Source: Molossus alvarezi (Eukaryota; Chordata; Mammalia; Chiroptera; Molossidae). From it: a stretch of DNA of 64,000 nt. The stretch lies in the NCBI GenBank assembly GCA_037176705.1, contig CM073891.1, forward strand, positions 90,788,327-90,852,326, in the 5' to 3' direction. This document shows positions 10,701 through 26,105 of this stretch, one piece after another. The stretch's first letter is position 1. Every line of letters begins with the position of its first letter. The position numbers and the translations under genes were made by a program. The notes below the pieces were generated by a model that saw nothing but the letters and a program-made list of their open reading frames with translations, made no database searches and was not told the DNA's origin.

Positions 10701-10744
10701 CACATTTCGTTGTGAAAAAAAGAAAACTGAGTGATTTAATCACT

Positions 10745-11430
10745 ATAAAATGGAAAGTTAAACCCCAGTGAGATATCACTACACGTTCACTAAAATGGCT
10801 AGAGTGGTATAAAACAACTGGAACTCACACTCTGCTGGTGGAAATTTAAAGTGGTGCTGCCACTTTGGGAAAACATCTGGCACTTTCTTACAAAGTTAAA
10901 CATGCATCTACCATACAATCCAGCCATTCCACTCCTATTTACCCCCAAAACAACAACAATGTATGTTCATACAAAGATTTGTTGGGAATGTTCACGATAG
11001 CTTTAGCATAATAGCCCAAAATTGGAAATAATCCATTGTTCAATAACTAATAAATGGATAAGCAAGTTATGGTACAGCCATATAATGTAATACTAGTCAT
11101 CAATAAGAAAGAACTAGCTCCCGATACATGTAATAGCATGAATAAATATTAAAAGCATCATGCTAACCAAAGAATGACAGACACAAAAGACTAAAGAATG
11201 TGTGATTTAATTTACATGAAATCCTAGAAAAGGCTTAATTATCATTACAGAAAGCATGTATGTGGTTTCCAGGGGCTTGACTAGGGAGGGGAAGAAGCTG
11301 CTCTGTTTGTTGATTTTAGTAATGGTTACACAGTCGCATACATTTTACAAAACTCATTGAATTGTACATTTAAAATTGATGAATCTTGTATATAAAATAT
11401 AACTCAATAAATCTTATTTTAAGAAGGAAA
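10745..11430 (+). mobile_element. Old L1M 3' end
   Basis: It starts in the ORF2 C-terminal coding remnant (AACCCCAGTGAGATATCAC, CTGCTGGTGGAAATTTAAAGTGG, CAGCCATTCCACTCCTA) and runs through a 3' UTR with GAATTGTACATTTAAAATTGATGAAT to CTCAATAAATCTTATTTT. These are typical of ancient L1M 3' ends. The frame is full of stops. Confidence 0.85.
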
Positions 11431-11489
11431 ATGATACACAGATTAGTTCAAAACAAAAAAGAAAGAAATGAAACAGTTTTAGTACCGGA

Positions 11490-11653
11490 GCTGCAACCGA
11501 TGTGCTCTCTGTATGATGTTAGGCCAATGACTTCATATTTATGGCAACAATTTCTTCTCTAACAAGAGGATGCTGATAAATGCTTATCTAACACACATGA
11601 TTACTGTGAGAACAAATAACATAATGGATAATAGATGAGAAAATACTTTAAAG
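11490..11653 (+). repeat. MIR fragment, 3' half, interrupted by L1-3
   Basis: GATGTTAGGCCAATGACTTC, AACAAGAGGATGCTGATAAAT, ATTACTGTGAGAACAAATAA and AAAATACTTTAAAG follow the MIR 3' half. L1-3 begins immediately after it. Confidence 0.6.
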
Positions 11654-11669
11654 AATTTAAAAAATGGTC

Positions 11670-13101
11670 CAGATGGACAAGGGGCTGCAGTCTAAGGAAG
11701 TCCGTCTGCTTGCTCCCAGCACCGGACCGGACTTGTGGCTAAACCACTTAACATTCCATTTAAAACTCGGCTGAAAATAGCTGAAGGAAATACTGCAAGT
11801 GGGGAGCGCAGAGAGGGGACAGAAGAAGAGGCAGAGTAGGTGCGCAGTGGGGCTAGGAAGGGGGAGGGAAGGTGGGCAGAGCAGCTCCTGCCCCCTGGGA
11901 GTGTGGGGTCTCAGCCCCACGCAGGGATCCCCAAACCAGAGCAACAGAAAAGGGAAGGGGAGACACATAGCTTTGGTCAATGGGAATCAATGGTGATTCT
12001 GTCCACCAGGGGGACCCAGATGGCACTATCCCAGGCGAAAAGTGAGTGCTTAGTTACACCACCAGCCTGGGAAGCTCGCCCCATTGGTGTCTGCACCAGG
12101 GGCCACTCAGCACAACTCTGGACTGGCTGAGGGGTCTGAATGGACCACCCAGCAGTGAACCTGAGGGGCCGATTATTCTCAGAAAGAACTTGCAGCAGAG
12201 AGCAGGATAGGGCCAGTCAGAGTGCCCTGGGAAAGAGGAGTGGTCCTCCCCACATCAAATGAAGAGGAGGCGCCCTTTCCCCCAACAGTGCAACAGCTCT
12301 GGGCTGGAAATCTGTGCCCCCGTGGCTGGGCCTTGCAGAGCGAGGGACTTGGACATCTGCTCTCGTGGGAGTCTGGGCTGAAGCCCTACTCAGTGAGAGC
12401 CTGCTGTGCTGAAAGACTAGAGGGCCAAGCCTGATTAGGTTTCTTTTCCTTTCTTTTCTTTTTATTTATTTTTATCACTTCCTGCTTGGGGAGGCAACAA
12501 AAGTGTGTCACTAACCCAGGCAGAGCTGAGACATTGGAAGGACAGAAAGCACCCACTTGCTCTTCCTAAAAACTACAAGCATCACCCCCAATGCAAATCT
12601 GTTTAAAACATCCTGACCGGTACCAGATATCCCTCAGTGCCCAGTGCCATGTGGGAATGGAAACTAGTTCACATGCATACAAAGGGCAAGTTCCAAAGCA
12701 GAACCAGCCCCATGGACTAGGTAGGCCCTGCCCACCAGATTATGTCCAGGATCCACCCTGCAAGGTTTCACTGAGGTTGCCCAGGGCCAGGCAGGAACAG
12801 CCATTCACGTTGGTCTGTACCAGAAAACTGCCCAGGAAGCCCGGGACCCACACACCCAGGGACCAGGTCCAACACATTGGAGCAAAATCCAGTGAGAGAC
12901 AAACATAGTAGACTAAAAGGGTTTTTTGTTTGTTTGTTTGTTTTGTTTCATTTTATTTTCTTTTTCTCTCTCTTTTCTTTCGTTTTAGTTTAATTTTCGT
13001 TTTCTCATTGTGTTTACTTTATTTTTTACTTTTAATTCAATTTTAATTTATCTTTTCTTTCTCATTTTTCTTTTCTTATTCTATATATTATTACTTTTTT
13101 A
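11670..13101 (+). repeat. L1-3 5' UTR, upstream part
   Basis: This is GC-rich L1 leader sequence ending in a long T-rich tract from about 12918 to 13100. Open frames of 65-105 codons between 11799 and 12908 look like chance frames in GC-rich leader DNA; none has a recognisable product. The tract was the landing site of L1-2. Confidence 0.6.
13085..13101 (+). repeat. Target-site duplication of L1-2, left copy
   Basis: ATATTATTACTTTTTTA here pairs with ATATTATCACTTTTTA at 19490-19505. They differ by one substitution and one length difference in the T-run, and they bracket the complete minus-strand L1. Confidence 0.85.
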
Positions 13102-13348
13102 TTATAATTTTTTTTATTAATTTATTTTTGTTACAGATGTTTCTCCTTTTTCCCCCATTGACATCCTCCTCCTGATCCCGCCCCCACCCCCACAGCATTG
13201 TAGTTTATATTGGTTAGGCATAGATGCATATAAATTCTGTGGTTTATCTCTTCCCTCCCCCCTGCCCCTCTCTTCTGAGGTTTGTCAGTCTGTATCCTAC
13301 TTCTATGTCTCTGGGTCTGTTTTGTTCATCAGCTTGTTTTGTTCATCA

Positions 13349-16300
13349 TTATATTCCACAAATAAGTGAGATCATGTGATATTTGTCTTTCTCTGATTGG
13401 CTTGTTTTGCTGAGAAGAATACTCTTCAGGTCCCTAAATGTCATCTCAAAGGATAAGAGATCTTTCTTTTTTACAGCTGCTTGGTATTCTATTGTGTATA
13501 TGTACCACAGCTCTTTTATCCACTCATCTATTGATAGACCCTTGGGCTGTTTCCAGATCTTAGCTATTGTAAATAGTGCTGCTATGAACATGGGGGTACA
13601 TATACTCTTTCTGGTTGGTGTCCCCTTTTCTCCACACCCTTGCCAGCACTTGTTGTTTGAGGATTTGTTGATGGCAGGCATTCTGGCAGGTGTGAAGTGA
13701 TACCTCATAGTCATTTTAATTTGCATATTTCTGATGATTAATGACACGAACATTTTTTCATATGTCTCTTGGACATTTGTATGTCCTGTTTAAAGAAGTG
13801 TCTATTCAATGCTTCTGCCCATTTTTAAATTGGATTCTTTGTCTTCCTTTTGTTGAGTTGTATGAGTACTCTATGTATTTTGGAAACTAACTCCTTATCT
13901 GATGTATCATTGGCAATTATGCTCTCCCATATAGTGGGTTTCCTTTCCATTTTGATGTTTGTTTCTTTTGTTGTGCAGAAGCTTTTTAGTTTGATGTAAT
14001 CCCATTTATTCATTTTTTCATTGTTTCTCTGCCTTAGGAATTGTATCAGTGAAAATTCTGCTGCATGTGATGTCTGAAATTTTGTTGCCTAAATTTTTTT
14101 CTAGTATTTTTATGGATTCACAAGTCACATTTAAGTCTTTTATCTGTTTTGAGTTTATTCTTATGTAGGTTGTAAGTTGGTGGTCTAGCTTCATTTTTTT
14201 TCAGGTAGCTGTCCAATTTTCCCACTACCATTTCTTAAAGAGGTGGTCTTTACTTCACTGTATGTTCTTGCCAACTTTGTCAAATATTAATTGAGCATAA
14301 TATCTTGGGCCAATTTCTGGGTTCTCTGTTCTGTTCCATTGATCTATATGCCTGTTCTTGTGCCAGTACCAGGCTGTTTTGATTATAGTGGCTTTGTAGT
14401 ATAACCTGATATCTGGTATTGTGATGCTTCCTACTTTGTTCTTCCTTTTCAAGATTGCTGTGTCTATTTGGGGTCTTTTTAAAATTCCATATACACTTTT
14501 GGAGTATTTGTTCGAGTTCTGTGAAATACATCACTGATATTTTGATGGGGGTTGCATTGATTCTGTAGATTGCTTTGGGTAGTATAGATATTTTAATGAT
14601 GTTAATTCTTCCAATCCATGAACAAGGTATATGCTTCTACTTTTTTTTTATATCTTCCTCTATTTCTTTTTCCAATGTCCTCTAGTTTTCTGCAAATAAA
14701 TCCTTTACTTCTTTGGTTAAAGTTATTCCTAGCTATCTTAATTTTTTTTTGCCACAATGGTAAATAGGATTGTTTTATTTTTTTGTTTGTTTGTTTCTCT
14801 TTCTGTGAGTTTAAAATTGCTGTATAAGAATGCCATCATTTTCTTTTATCCTGATACTTTGCCAAATTCATTTCTGAAACCTAGTACATTTTTGATGGAG
14901 TCTTTAGGGTTTTCTATGTACAATATCATGTCATCTGCAAATAATGACAGTTTGAATCGCTTTTCAATTTGAATCCCTTTTATTTTTTCTTCATGTGTAA
15001 TTGTTGTGGCCAAGACTTCCAATACTATGTTAAATAAGGGTGGCGAAAGTGTGCATCCCTGTCTTGTTCCTGTTCTTAAGGGAAATGCTTTCAGTTATTA
15101 CCCATTGAGTATAATGTTGGCTGTAGGTTTTTCACATATGGCCTTTATTATGTCAAGGTATGATCCCTGTATTCCCACATTGCTGAGTGTTTTTATTAGA
15201 AATAGATGCTGGATTTTGTTGAATGCTTTTTCAGCATCAATTGATATGATCATATGGTTTTTATATTTATTTTCTTTTTCTTTTTTTTTTTTTTTAATCC
15301 TCATCCGAGGACATTTTTCCATTTTTTGTACACATAGAGTAGGAGGAAGAGAGAGAGAGGGAAACATCGATGTGAAAGGGACACATCGAGTGGCTGCCAC
15401 CCGCACGACCAACCAGGGTCGGGGACAAACTGCAACCGAGGTACATGCCCTTAGCGGGAACCGAACCCCGGTCTCTCCAGACCGCAGGCGGACGCTCTAA
15501 CCGCTGAGCCAAACCGGCCAGGGCTATATTTATTTTCTTTATGTGGTGTATCATATTAGTGAATTGTGAATATTGTACCATCCTTGCATTCCTGGGATGA
15601 ATCCCACTTAGTCGTGATGAATAATTTTTTTGATGTATTTGCTAATATTTTATTAAGGATTTTGGCATCTATGTTCATCAGAGATATTGGCCTATAGTTT
15701 TCTGTCTTTATAGTGTCTTTATCTGGTTTTGGAATTAGAATTATGCTGCTCACATTAAATGAGTTTGGAAGTCTTTCTTCTTGACTTTTTGGGATAGTTT
15801 GAGAAGAATGTGTGCTAGTTCTTCTTTGAATGTTTGGTAAAACTCCCACATGAAGCCATCTGTGCCTGGGCTTTTGTTTGCTGTGAGTTTCTACATCTTC
15901 TATTTTCTTAGTTGTTATTGGTCTGTTCAAGTTTTCTGTCTCTTCCCAGTTCAGTTTTGATAGGCTGTGTATTTCTAAGAATTTGTCCATTTTGCCTACC
16001 TTGTTCAATTTGTTGGTGTATAATTGTTTGTAGTATTTTTTAATAATCTTTTGCATTTCTGTGGTGTCAGTTGTTACTTCTCTTTTATTTCTGATTTTGT
16101 TTATTTGGATCCTCTCTTTTTTATTCTTGGTGAGTCTGGCTAAGGGTCCATCAATCTTGTTTATCTTTTCAAAGAGCCAGCTTTCTGTTTCATTGATCTT
16201 TTGAATCTTTTTTTTTTTTTTTGGTTTCTATATTGTGTATTTCTTTCCTGACCTTTATTATTTCTTTCCTTCTACTTGCTCTAGCTTTTTATTTTTGTTT

Positions 16301-17173
16301 ACTTTCTAGTTCTTTAAGTTGTAGGGTTAGATAGTCAATTAGCAATTTTTCTTATTTCTTGAAGTAGACCTGTAATGCTATGAACTTCTCTCTCAGGACT
16401 GCTTTTGCTACATCCCATAGATAGTGTGTTGTTGTATGTTCATTTTCATTGGTTTCCAGGAAGTTTTTAATTTTTTCTTGATCCCCTTGATAACCACTTT
16501 GTTGTTTAATAACAAGATATTTAGCCTTCATGTGTTTGAATGTTTTCATTGTAATTGATTTCTAGTGTTATGCCATTGTGATCTGAGAAGATGCTTGATA
16601 TAATTTCAACCTTCTTGAACTTGTAGATACTTAATCTGTGTCCTAATATGTGGCTTATGTTTGAGAATGGCCCATGTGCACTTGAGAAGAATGTGAATTC
16701 TGCAGTTTTGGGGTGTAATTCTCTGTAGATATCTATTAGATCTATTTGATCTAGGACATCATTTAGAGTCTCTCTTTCCTTGTTAGTTTTTGGTCTAGAA
16801 GATCTATCCATTGATGTCAGCTAGGTGTTGAAGTCCCCTGCTATGATTGTATTGCTGTTGATTTCTCCTTTGAAGTCCTCTAGACAATTTTTAATGTATT
16901 TAGTGCTCCTATGTTGAGTGCATATATGTTTACCAAGGTTATATCCTCCTGTTGGATAGATCCTTTCAATATTATGTATTGTTTTTCTTTGTCTCTAGTT
17001 ATGGTCTTCATTTTGAAGTCTATTTTATTGGATATGAGTAGTGCTACCCCAGCTTTTTTTTTCCTTTCTGTTTGCTTGGAAATTTTTTTCCATCCCTTTC
17101 CTTTTAACCTGTATGAGTATTTTAATCCATTTACACCTGAGATTATTATTGATATGTCCTTATTTATTGCCAG
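13349..17173 (-). pseudogene. L1-2 ORF2 pseudogene (endonuclease-RT), SINE-interrupted
   Basis: Pieces of ORF2 are readable in several frames. The C-terminus (…[10 protein letters not shown], stop at 13349) and the cysteine-rich region ([12 protein letters not shown]) lie near 13349-13753. RT-region fragments include [13 protein letters not shown] around 15190-15250 and [15 protein letters not shown] around 15650-15700. Endonuclease remnants (FTFFSSAHG) lie near 16700. The cognate start triplet at 17171-17173 reads CTG instead of ATG. A Ves SINE at 15278-15524 splits the RT region. Roughly 100 bases of N-terminal endonuclease sequence are deleted at about 17118 relative to L1-6. It cannot make a functional enzyme. 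Confidence 0.9.
15278..15524 (-). mobile_element. Ves SINE, subfamily A
   Basis: It reads as T-run, ATCCTCATCCGAGGAC hairpin, ATTTTTCCATTTTTTGTAC, purine tract, ACATCGATGTG, CCACCCGCACGACCAACC and a tRNA head ending AAACCGGCCAGGGC. The target duplication TATATTTATTTTCTTT is identical on both sides (15262-15277 and 15525-15540), so the insertion is recent. It lies in L1-2 ORF2. Confidence 0.95.
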
Positions 17174-17782
17174 TTTTGTTCATTATGATTATGTTTGTTT
17201 TTTTTTTCTTTCTTCTATTTCTTCTGCTTATTACAACAGTCCTTTTAACACTTCTTGCAGTGCTGGTTTGGTGCTAATATATTCCTTTAGCCTTTTTTTC
17301 TCTGGAAAACTCTTTATCTCACCTTGAATTTTGAATGATAGCCTTGCTGGATAGAGCAGTCTTGGATTGAGATCCTTGTTTTTCATGACCTTGATTACTT
17401 CATGTCATTTCCTTCTGGCCTGTAGTGTGTCTGTTGAGAAGTCAGCTGAGAACCTTATTGGGGTATCTTTGTAAGTAACCTGTTGCTTATCACTTGCTGC
17501 CTTTAGAATTCTCTATTTGTCTTTAATTTTTGGCATTTTAATTATTATATGTCTTGGTGTGGGCCTCTTTGGGTTCTTCTTCCTTGGGGCTCTCTATGCT
17601 TCTTGAACTTGTATGCCCTTTTCCTTCACCAAGCTAGGGAAGTTTTCTGTCACTATTTCTTCAAACATAGTCTCTAATCCTTGTGCATTTTCTTCTTGTT
17701 CTGGCACTCCTATGTTGTGGATGTTGTCATGTTTTATATTGCACCACAATTCTCTTAACCTGTCTTCCTGTTTTGTTTTGTT

Positions 17783-18023
17783 TTTTTCCTCACCCAAAGG
17801 ATATTTTTTTTGTTATTATCAGATAGAGTGGGATGGTGGGAGAGAGAGAGAGACAAAGAGAAACATTATGTGCTAGAGCCACACTGACTGGTTGCATTCG
17901 GCATGCCCTGACCAAGGCTGTGGCTGAATTGCAACCGAGGTATGTGCCCTTGATCAGAATCAAACCCGTGACTCACTGGTCTGTGGGCCGATGCTCTAAC
18001 CACTGAGCAAAACAGGCCAGGGC
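17783..18023 (-). mobile_element. Ves SINE, subfamily A (diverged)
   Basis: T-rich start, degraded hairpin (CCTCACCCAAAGGAT), CAGATAGAGTGGGA, purine tract, ATTGCAACCGAGG and head CACTGAGCAAAACAGGCCAGGGC. The target duplication TGTCTTCCTGTTTT / TGTCTTTCTGTTTT is at 17761-17774 and 18024-18037. Confidence 0.9.
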
Positions 18024-18198
18024 TGTCTTTCTGTTTTTTGTTTTTTTTATTTTTTTTCCTTTTTGGTTCTCTGATATAGTGATATTTTCTACCTTGTCTT
18101 CTAATTCACTGATCTTGCCCTTGACTTCCTCTACTCTGTTGGTTATTTCTTTCAGTGTGTTCTTTATTTCTCCTATGTCATTCTTCATTTCTAGTTGC

Positions 18199-18454
18199 TT
18201 TTTTTTTTATCCTCACCCAAGAACATTTTTGCATTTATCTTCTTATAGAGAGGGAGGGAGAGAGAGGGAGGAAGAGAGAGAGAGAAACATTGATATGAGA
18301 GAGACACATCAACTGGTTGCCACCCACATGACCCCAACCATGGCTGGGGACAAACCACAATTGAGGTATGTGCCCTTAACAGGAGCTGAACTGAACCCCG
18401 GTCTCTCTGGTCCATAGGCTGATGATCTGACTGCTGAGCCAAACTGGCCAGGGC
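18199..18454 (-). mobile_element. Ves SINE, subfamily A (diverged)
   Basis: T-run, ATCCTCACCCAAGAAC (broken hairpin), purine tract with AGAGAGAGAGAAACATTGAT, CATGACCCCAACC, TGAGGTATGTGCCC and head GAGCCAAACTGGCCAGGGC. It interrupts L1-2 ORF1. The flanking duplication is poorly preserved (CTAGTTGCTTTT / CAATTGGTTTGTTTTT). Confidence 0.9.
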
Positions 18455-18623
18455 CCAATTGGTTTGTTTTTAATGCTTCTATATCTTTACTTGTGTTGGT
18501 GAGCTTCCTCATGATTATTTCTCTGAACTTTCCCTCTGATATCTTGCTCAATTCTCTCATTGTTCAATTGTCTGTCAAATTATCTTGTTCTTTCATTTGG
18601 GATTTGTTTCTTTGTTTCACTAT

Positions 18624-19489
18624 ATTAATTGTCTCAGTGGGTTTGGAGCTTGCCAAATTTTCCTTGTGGGTATTGGTGTTCCACTGGTTGTGGCTCCCAC
18701 TACTGGGCTTGGATGAGTGTGGAGGACCACTGTTAAACACCACTGTCAAATCTTACTTTCCTGGGTAGATTTGAAAGCCAAGGAAACTTTCAGTTATCCT
18801 CTAGCTTTTTGCCTGGAGGCTACTAGTCTCAGTTCCTTGATGAGCCTCAGCTAAATAGAGCCCTCAGCTGAATGTAAAAAATCCCTCAGCTTTAAGAAGA
18901 TTTCCAGTGGGTGGGACACTTGCTCCCTCATTAAATTGAGATGTTAATGAGCCTCAATTTGCATTTCTCTGGCCTGGCCTGGCCTGGTGGTGTTGAATTC
19001 TTGTGGAAGAAGCTGTTCCTGCTCCCCAGGGCTCTATAAAAGGCCTCTTTGAGTAAATGGCTACTGTCCTATAGGGGAATGATTCAGTATGGCACTCCTG
19101 GTTTCCACCCCTCCAGCTCTCTCCTGAGCCAGGAGCCCTGTACTCTCTTTACACTGTTCCAGTCCCATCCACCCTGCCTCTGTCAGAGCCCAAGGTGAGT
19201 GTCTATAGCTGATTTGGTGGTTTTAAAAACACCCACTTTCTCAGTGGGAAGCACACACTTCTCTCTGTTGCTATCTGTGGGCTCCCACCCCACCCCCACA
19301 ACCTCTACAGTTCCTACCAGGCTCAATTTGGTGCCTTTTCTCTGTCCCTGGTTATACAGGTCTTCTCCAGCTGCTCTTCAGTTGGCTTTTCCCAGTGATT
19401 TGTCTTTATTTTAGTTGTAATTCCAGTTCGGTCCTGGGAGATGGTCTGTGTAACTTGCATTCACTCCACTGACATTTTTCTAGATCTCA
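18624..19489 (-). promoter_or_regulatory. L1-2 5' UTR (decayed promoter)
   Basis: It aligns with the 5' UTR of L1-1 but with few CpGs left. The 5'-end site equivalent to the YY1-like motif is now AAAATGTCAG on the element strand. A short GGCCT run sits at 18969-18985. Confidence 0.7.
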
Positions 19490-19505
19490 ATATTATCACT
19501 TTTTA
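19490..19505 (+). repeat. Target-site duplication of L1-2, right copy
   Basis: ATATTATCACTTTTTA, partner of 13085-13101. L1-3 5' UTR sequence resumes directly after it. Confidence 0.85.
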
Positions 19506-19585
19506 AAATTATTATTATTTTATTTGTTATTTTCTAGCTGTAATTTTTTTGATTGACCCTATTTCTGGTCTCCTCTTTCTTTTCT

Positions 19586-20054
19586 TAAAAAATATGTTTT
19601 TATGATTTTTAATCCTCACCCGAGGATATTTTTCCATTTTTTGTACAGATAGAGTGGGAGGGAGAGAGAGGAAGGGAGAGAGAGAGAGAAACATCGATGT
19701 GAAGGGACACATCGAGAGGCTGCCACCCGCACGACCAACCAGGGCCGGGGACAAACTGCAACCGAAGTACATGCCCTTAGCGGGAACCGAACCCGGGTCT
19801 CTCCGGACCGCAGGCTGACGCTCTAACCGCTGAGCCAAACTGGCCAGGGCTGTTTTTATGATTTTTAAAAGAGAGAGGAAGAGAAAGAGAGATAGAAACA
19901 TCAATGTGAGAGAAAAACATTGATAAGCTGGTTCCTGCACACCCCCTACTGGAGATTAAGCCCACAACCCTGGCATGTGCCCTGACTAGGAATCTAACTG
20001 GAACCTCTCAGTCCATGGGATGATGTTCAATCCACTGAGCCACACAAGCTGGGC
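19586..20054 (-). mobile_element. Ves SINE, subfamily B, split by a younger Ves SINE
   Basis: The A-tail side is at about 19586-19612 and the body at 19852-20054 (purine tract, AACATCAATGTGAGAG, CCCTACTGGAGATTAAGCCC, TGCCCTGACTAGG, head CCACACAAGCTGGGC). The two pieces join cleanly when the inserted subfamily A copy is removed. It sits in the L1-3 5' UTR. Confidence 0.85.
19613..19851 (-). mobile_element. Ves SINE, subfamily A, inserted in a subfamily B SINE
   Basis: Complete copy with the terminal hairpin ATCCTCACCCGAGGAT, ATTTTTCCATTTTTTGTACAG, purine tract, ACATCGATGTG, CAACTGC-type block and an intact head. The target duplication GTTTTTATGATTTTTAA is perfect (19596-19612 and 19852-19868), so it is recent. 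Confidence 0.95.
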
Positions 20055-20530
20055 TGGTCTATTCCCTCTTTGCTTTTATATTATCTCTCTCTTTTTCTTC
20101 TTTCTCTTGTTCTTTTGGTTTTATGTCTTCTAGTATTTTAATTTGAGTGTGTGTTTTTTAGTCTTTTTGTTGAAGCTGTTGTTTTTATCATTGATGTTGT
20201 TTGGTTTTCTGTCTCGTGTTGTTTTTGGTTTGGTATGCTTTTGTCTTGTTTTGTTCTGTCAGCACCTGTATAAAATTTGGCATGATGTGGTTGGGGTTGA
20301 GACACATTGTCAATAAGTCTTAGGGCTGAGCCATTGACAAATGGGACAATAGTCATCAAGACCCAAGTTCCACAGGAGAGCCCAGCTAACCCACACAAGG
20401 GTCATACCTAGAGCACCCAGCTCAGAATATCAAGGAGACTACACTGAGTCCCACAAAAAGCCACCACCAAGATGTGTAAGCAAAGCAGTCTTATCCAACA
20501 CACAAAAATAAACTAATAGGTACAGCAAAT

Positions 20531-20886
20531 ATGGGGAAACAAACAAACAAAAAGGCCCCAAGTGAAAGAACAGAAAGAATTTTCAGAGAAAGAGCTAAAA
20601 TGAATTGGAGGCAAGCAATTTATATAGAGAGTTCAAAATAATAGTTATAAGGATGCTCAAAAACTTAGTGAGAACTACAAGCAATTTAGTGGAAATTACA
20701 TCAGTATAAAAACAAATATAGAAACCATGAATAAGAACCAATCAGAAATGAAGAATGACATAGCTGAAATAAAGAATAACCTGGAAGTAATCAACAGTAG
20801 ATTAGAAACTGAGGACCAAATCAATGAATTAGAAGATGAGGTAGAAAAAAAAATCATTCAATTAGAGCAGCAAAAAAAAAAAAAAA

Positions 20887-20918
<32 letters not shown>

Positions 20919-21450
20919 AAAAACAATTCAAAAGCATGAAAACAGTGTATGGGAAATGTAGGACAACAGGAAATGGAGCAAAATCTACAAGATAGGGTAC
21001 AAAAGGGAGAAGAAAGCAAGCAAAGAATACAGAACTTATTTGAAAAAATATTGACAGAAAACTTCCTTAATCTGGTGAAGTCAAAAGTCATACAAATTTA
21101 GGAAGCACAGAGAGTCCCCATCAAAATGAACACAAAGAGAACCACAGAAAACACATCATAATTAAAATGGCAAATGTTAAAGACAAAAAGAATTTCAAGG
21201 ATAACAAGAGAGACAATCAGTTACCTACACTGGAGATCCCATTAGGCTGTCAGCTGATTTCTCAACAGAAACACTATAGTCTAGAAGGGAATGGCATGAA
21301 GTATTGAAAGTAATAAAAAGCAAAAATCTGAAACCAACACTACTCTATCCTGCAAGGCTATCATTCAATGAAATAAAGAGCTTCTCAGGCCAAAAAAAAA
21401 AAAAAAAGGCTATCAAAGTTTATTACCTCCAAACCAGCACTGAAAGAAAT
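20531..21450 (+). pseudogene. L1-3 ORF1 pseudogene
   Basis: The start is the ATG at 20531-20533, matching the ORF1 start of the other copies (then AAGTGAAAGAACAGAAAG for the conserved QMKEQ-type segment). Coiled coil follows at 20780-20850 (DQINELEDEVEKK). An (AAAG)n expansion at 20869-20921 disrupts the frame. RRM-like and C-terminal remnants follow (KVIKSKNLKPTLLYPARLSF at 21304-21363). The end is near 21450. Stops and indels occur throughout. Confidence 0.8.
20869..20921 (+). repeat. Poly(A)/(AAAG)n microsatellite
   Basis: An A-run passes into about eight AAAG units inside L1-3 ORF1. It probably expanded from the A-rich stretch present at the same site in other L1 copies (AGCAGCAAAAA in place of AGAACCAAAA in L1-5). 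Confidence 0.9.
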
Positions 21451-21469
21451 GTACTTATCAATAATAACC

Positions 21470-25339
<3,870 letters not shown>

Positions 25340-25869
25340 TGAACAACATAAACTGATGAATAAGAATAGAACAAGAGGCATGGAAAAAATGGAATAAACT
25401 GATAAATCTCAGAGAGAATGGGTGGGGGGCAGGAAGAGATTAACCAAAGAATTTATATGGATATATGCATTGCCCATGGACATAGACAGTGGAGTGGTGA
25501 AGGCCTGGGGTAGTGCACAAACTGGGTGGAGGGTCGCAACGGGAAAAAGGGGGGACATCTGTAACACTCTCAACAATAAAGATTTTTAAAAATGGTCTGT
25601 TTTTGGCATAGGACATCAATGTCTCCCAGAAAGTTTCCCTCCACTACATGCTGTCACCAGATGGCTGTGTACAAGCAAAACAGCCCTTTGATAGTCATTA
25701 CTCTGACAGCTGGAAAAGTGGACATCCTAACCCAATTTAATACTATCCACATTAATTAAGACTTGATTATGGTAATTTGAAAATCCATTAAATATACACA
25801 TCAAAATGGAACAAAGTGTGAAGAAGGTATAGAAATGTATGTCTAATTCTTGTCATTGTCGCATAACTA

Positions 25870-26105
25870 GCAAGCATGGATTGTAGAGTCAGGCAAATGT
25901 CGGATTAGGATCTGGATGCTCACTTCTGAGTTGAGGAGCCTGGATAAGAGCTAACTCATATCTAAGCCTCCTTCACCAGTAAAACCAGTAAATTGTGATG
26001 AGAACTACATGAGAAAATGCATGAAGGAAGTTAGTGCAGTGCCAGGAACAGAAGTGCTTTGTGATGATGATGATGATGATAAATATTTATTTATTATTAT
26101 CACTA
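25870..26105 (+). repeat. MIR element with GAT/TTA tail
   Basis: GATTGTAGAGTCAGGCAAATG, GGAGCCTGGATAAGAGCTAA, AAACCAGTAAATTGTGATGAGAAC, ATGCATGAAGGAAGTTAGTGCAGTGCCAGGAACAG and a (GAT)n/ATTTATTATTAT tail follow the MIR 3' two thirds. Confidence 0.75.

Larger units (their letters stand above)
17231..18623 (-). pseudogene. L1-2 ORF1 pseudogene, split by two SINEs
   Basis: ORF1 C-terminal sequence runs from the stop at 17231-17233 to about 17775 (IHNIGVPEQEENAQG and SLVKEKGIQVQEA are readable). The coiled coil lies at 18038-18195 (EDKVENI, NRVEEVKGKISELE). The N-terminus lies at 18455-18623. The start triplet at 18621-18623 is ATA instead of ATG. Two Ves SINEs lie inside it. Confidence 0.85.
13102..19489 (-). 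mobile_element. L1-2: full-length LINE-1 nested inside L1-3
   Basis: A complete minus-strand L1 with its 3' end at 13102 and its 5' end at 19489 (shared ...ATCTCA end with L1-1). The target duplication lies at 13085-13101 and 19490-19505. It contains ORF2 (13349-17173), ORF1 (17231-18623) and a 5' UTR (18624-19489), plus three Ves SINEs. It is clearly older than L1-1 and L1-6: both start codons are mutated, many indels are present, and about 100 bases of the endonuclease coding region are missing near 17118. Confidence 0.95.

Noticed and set aside
11799..12908. Several plus- and minus-strand frames of 65-107 codons in GC-rich DNA
   Set aside because: The region behaves as L1-3 5' UTR, the frames overlap each other, and no product is recognisable.
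15278..19851. Regularly repeated units resembling an array
   Set aside because: The repeats are independent Ves SINE insertions with their own target duplications in a mammalian genome, not a CRISPR array.
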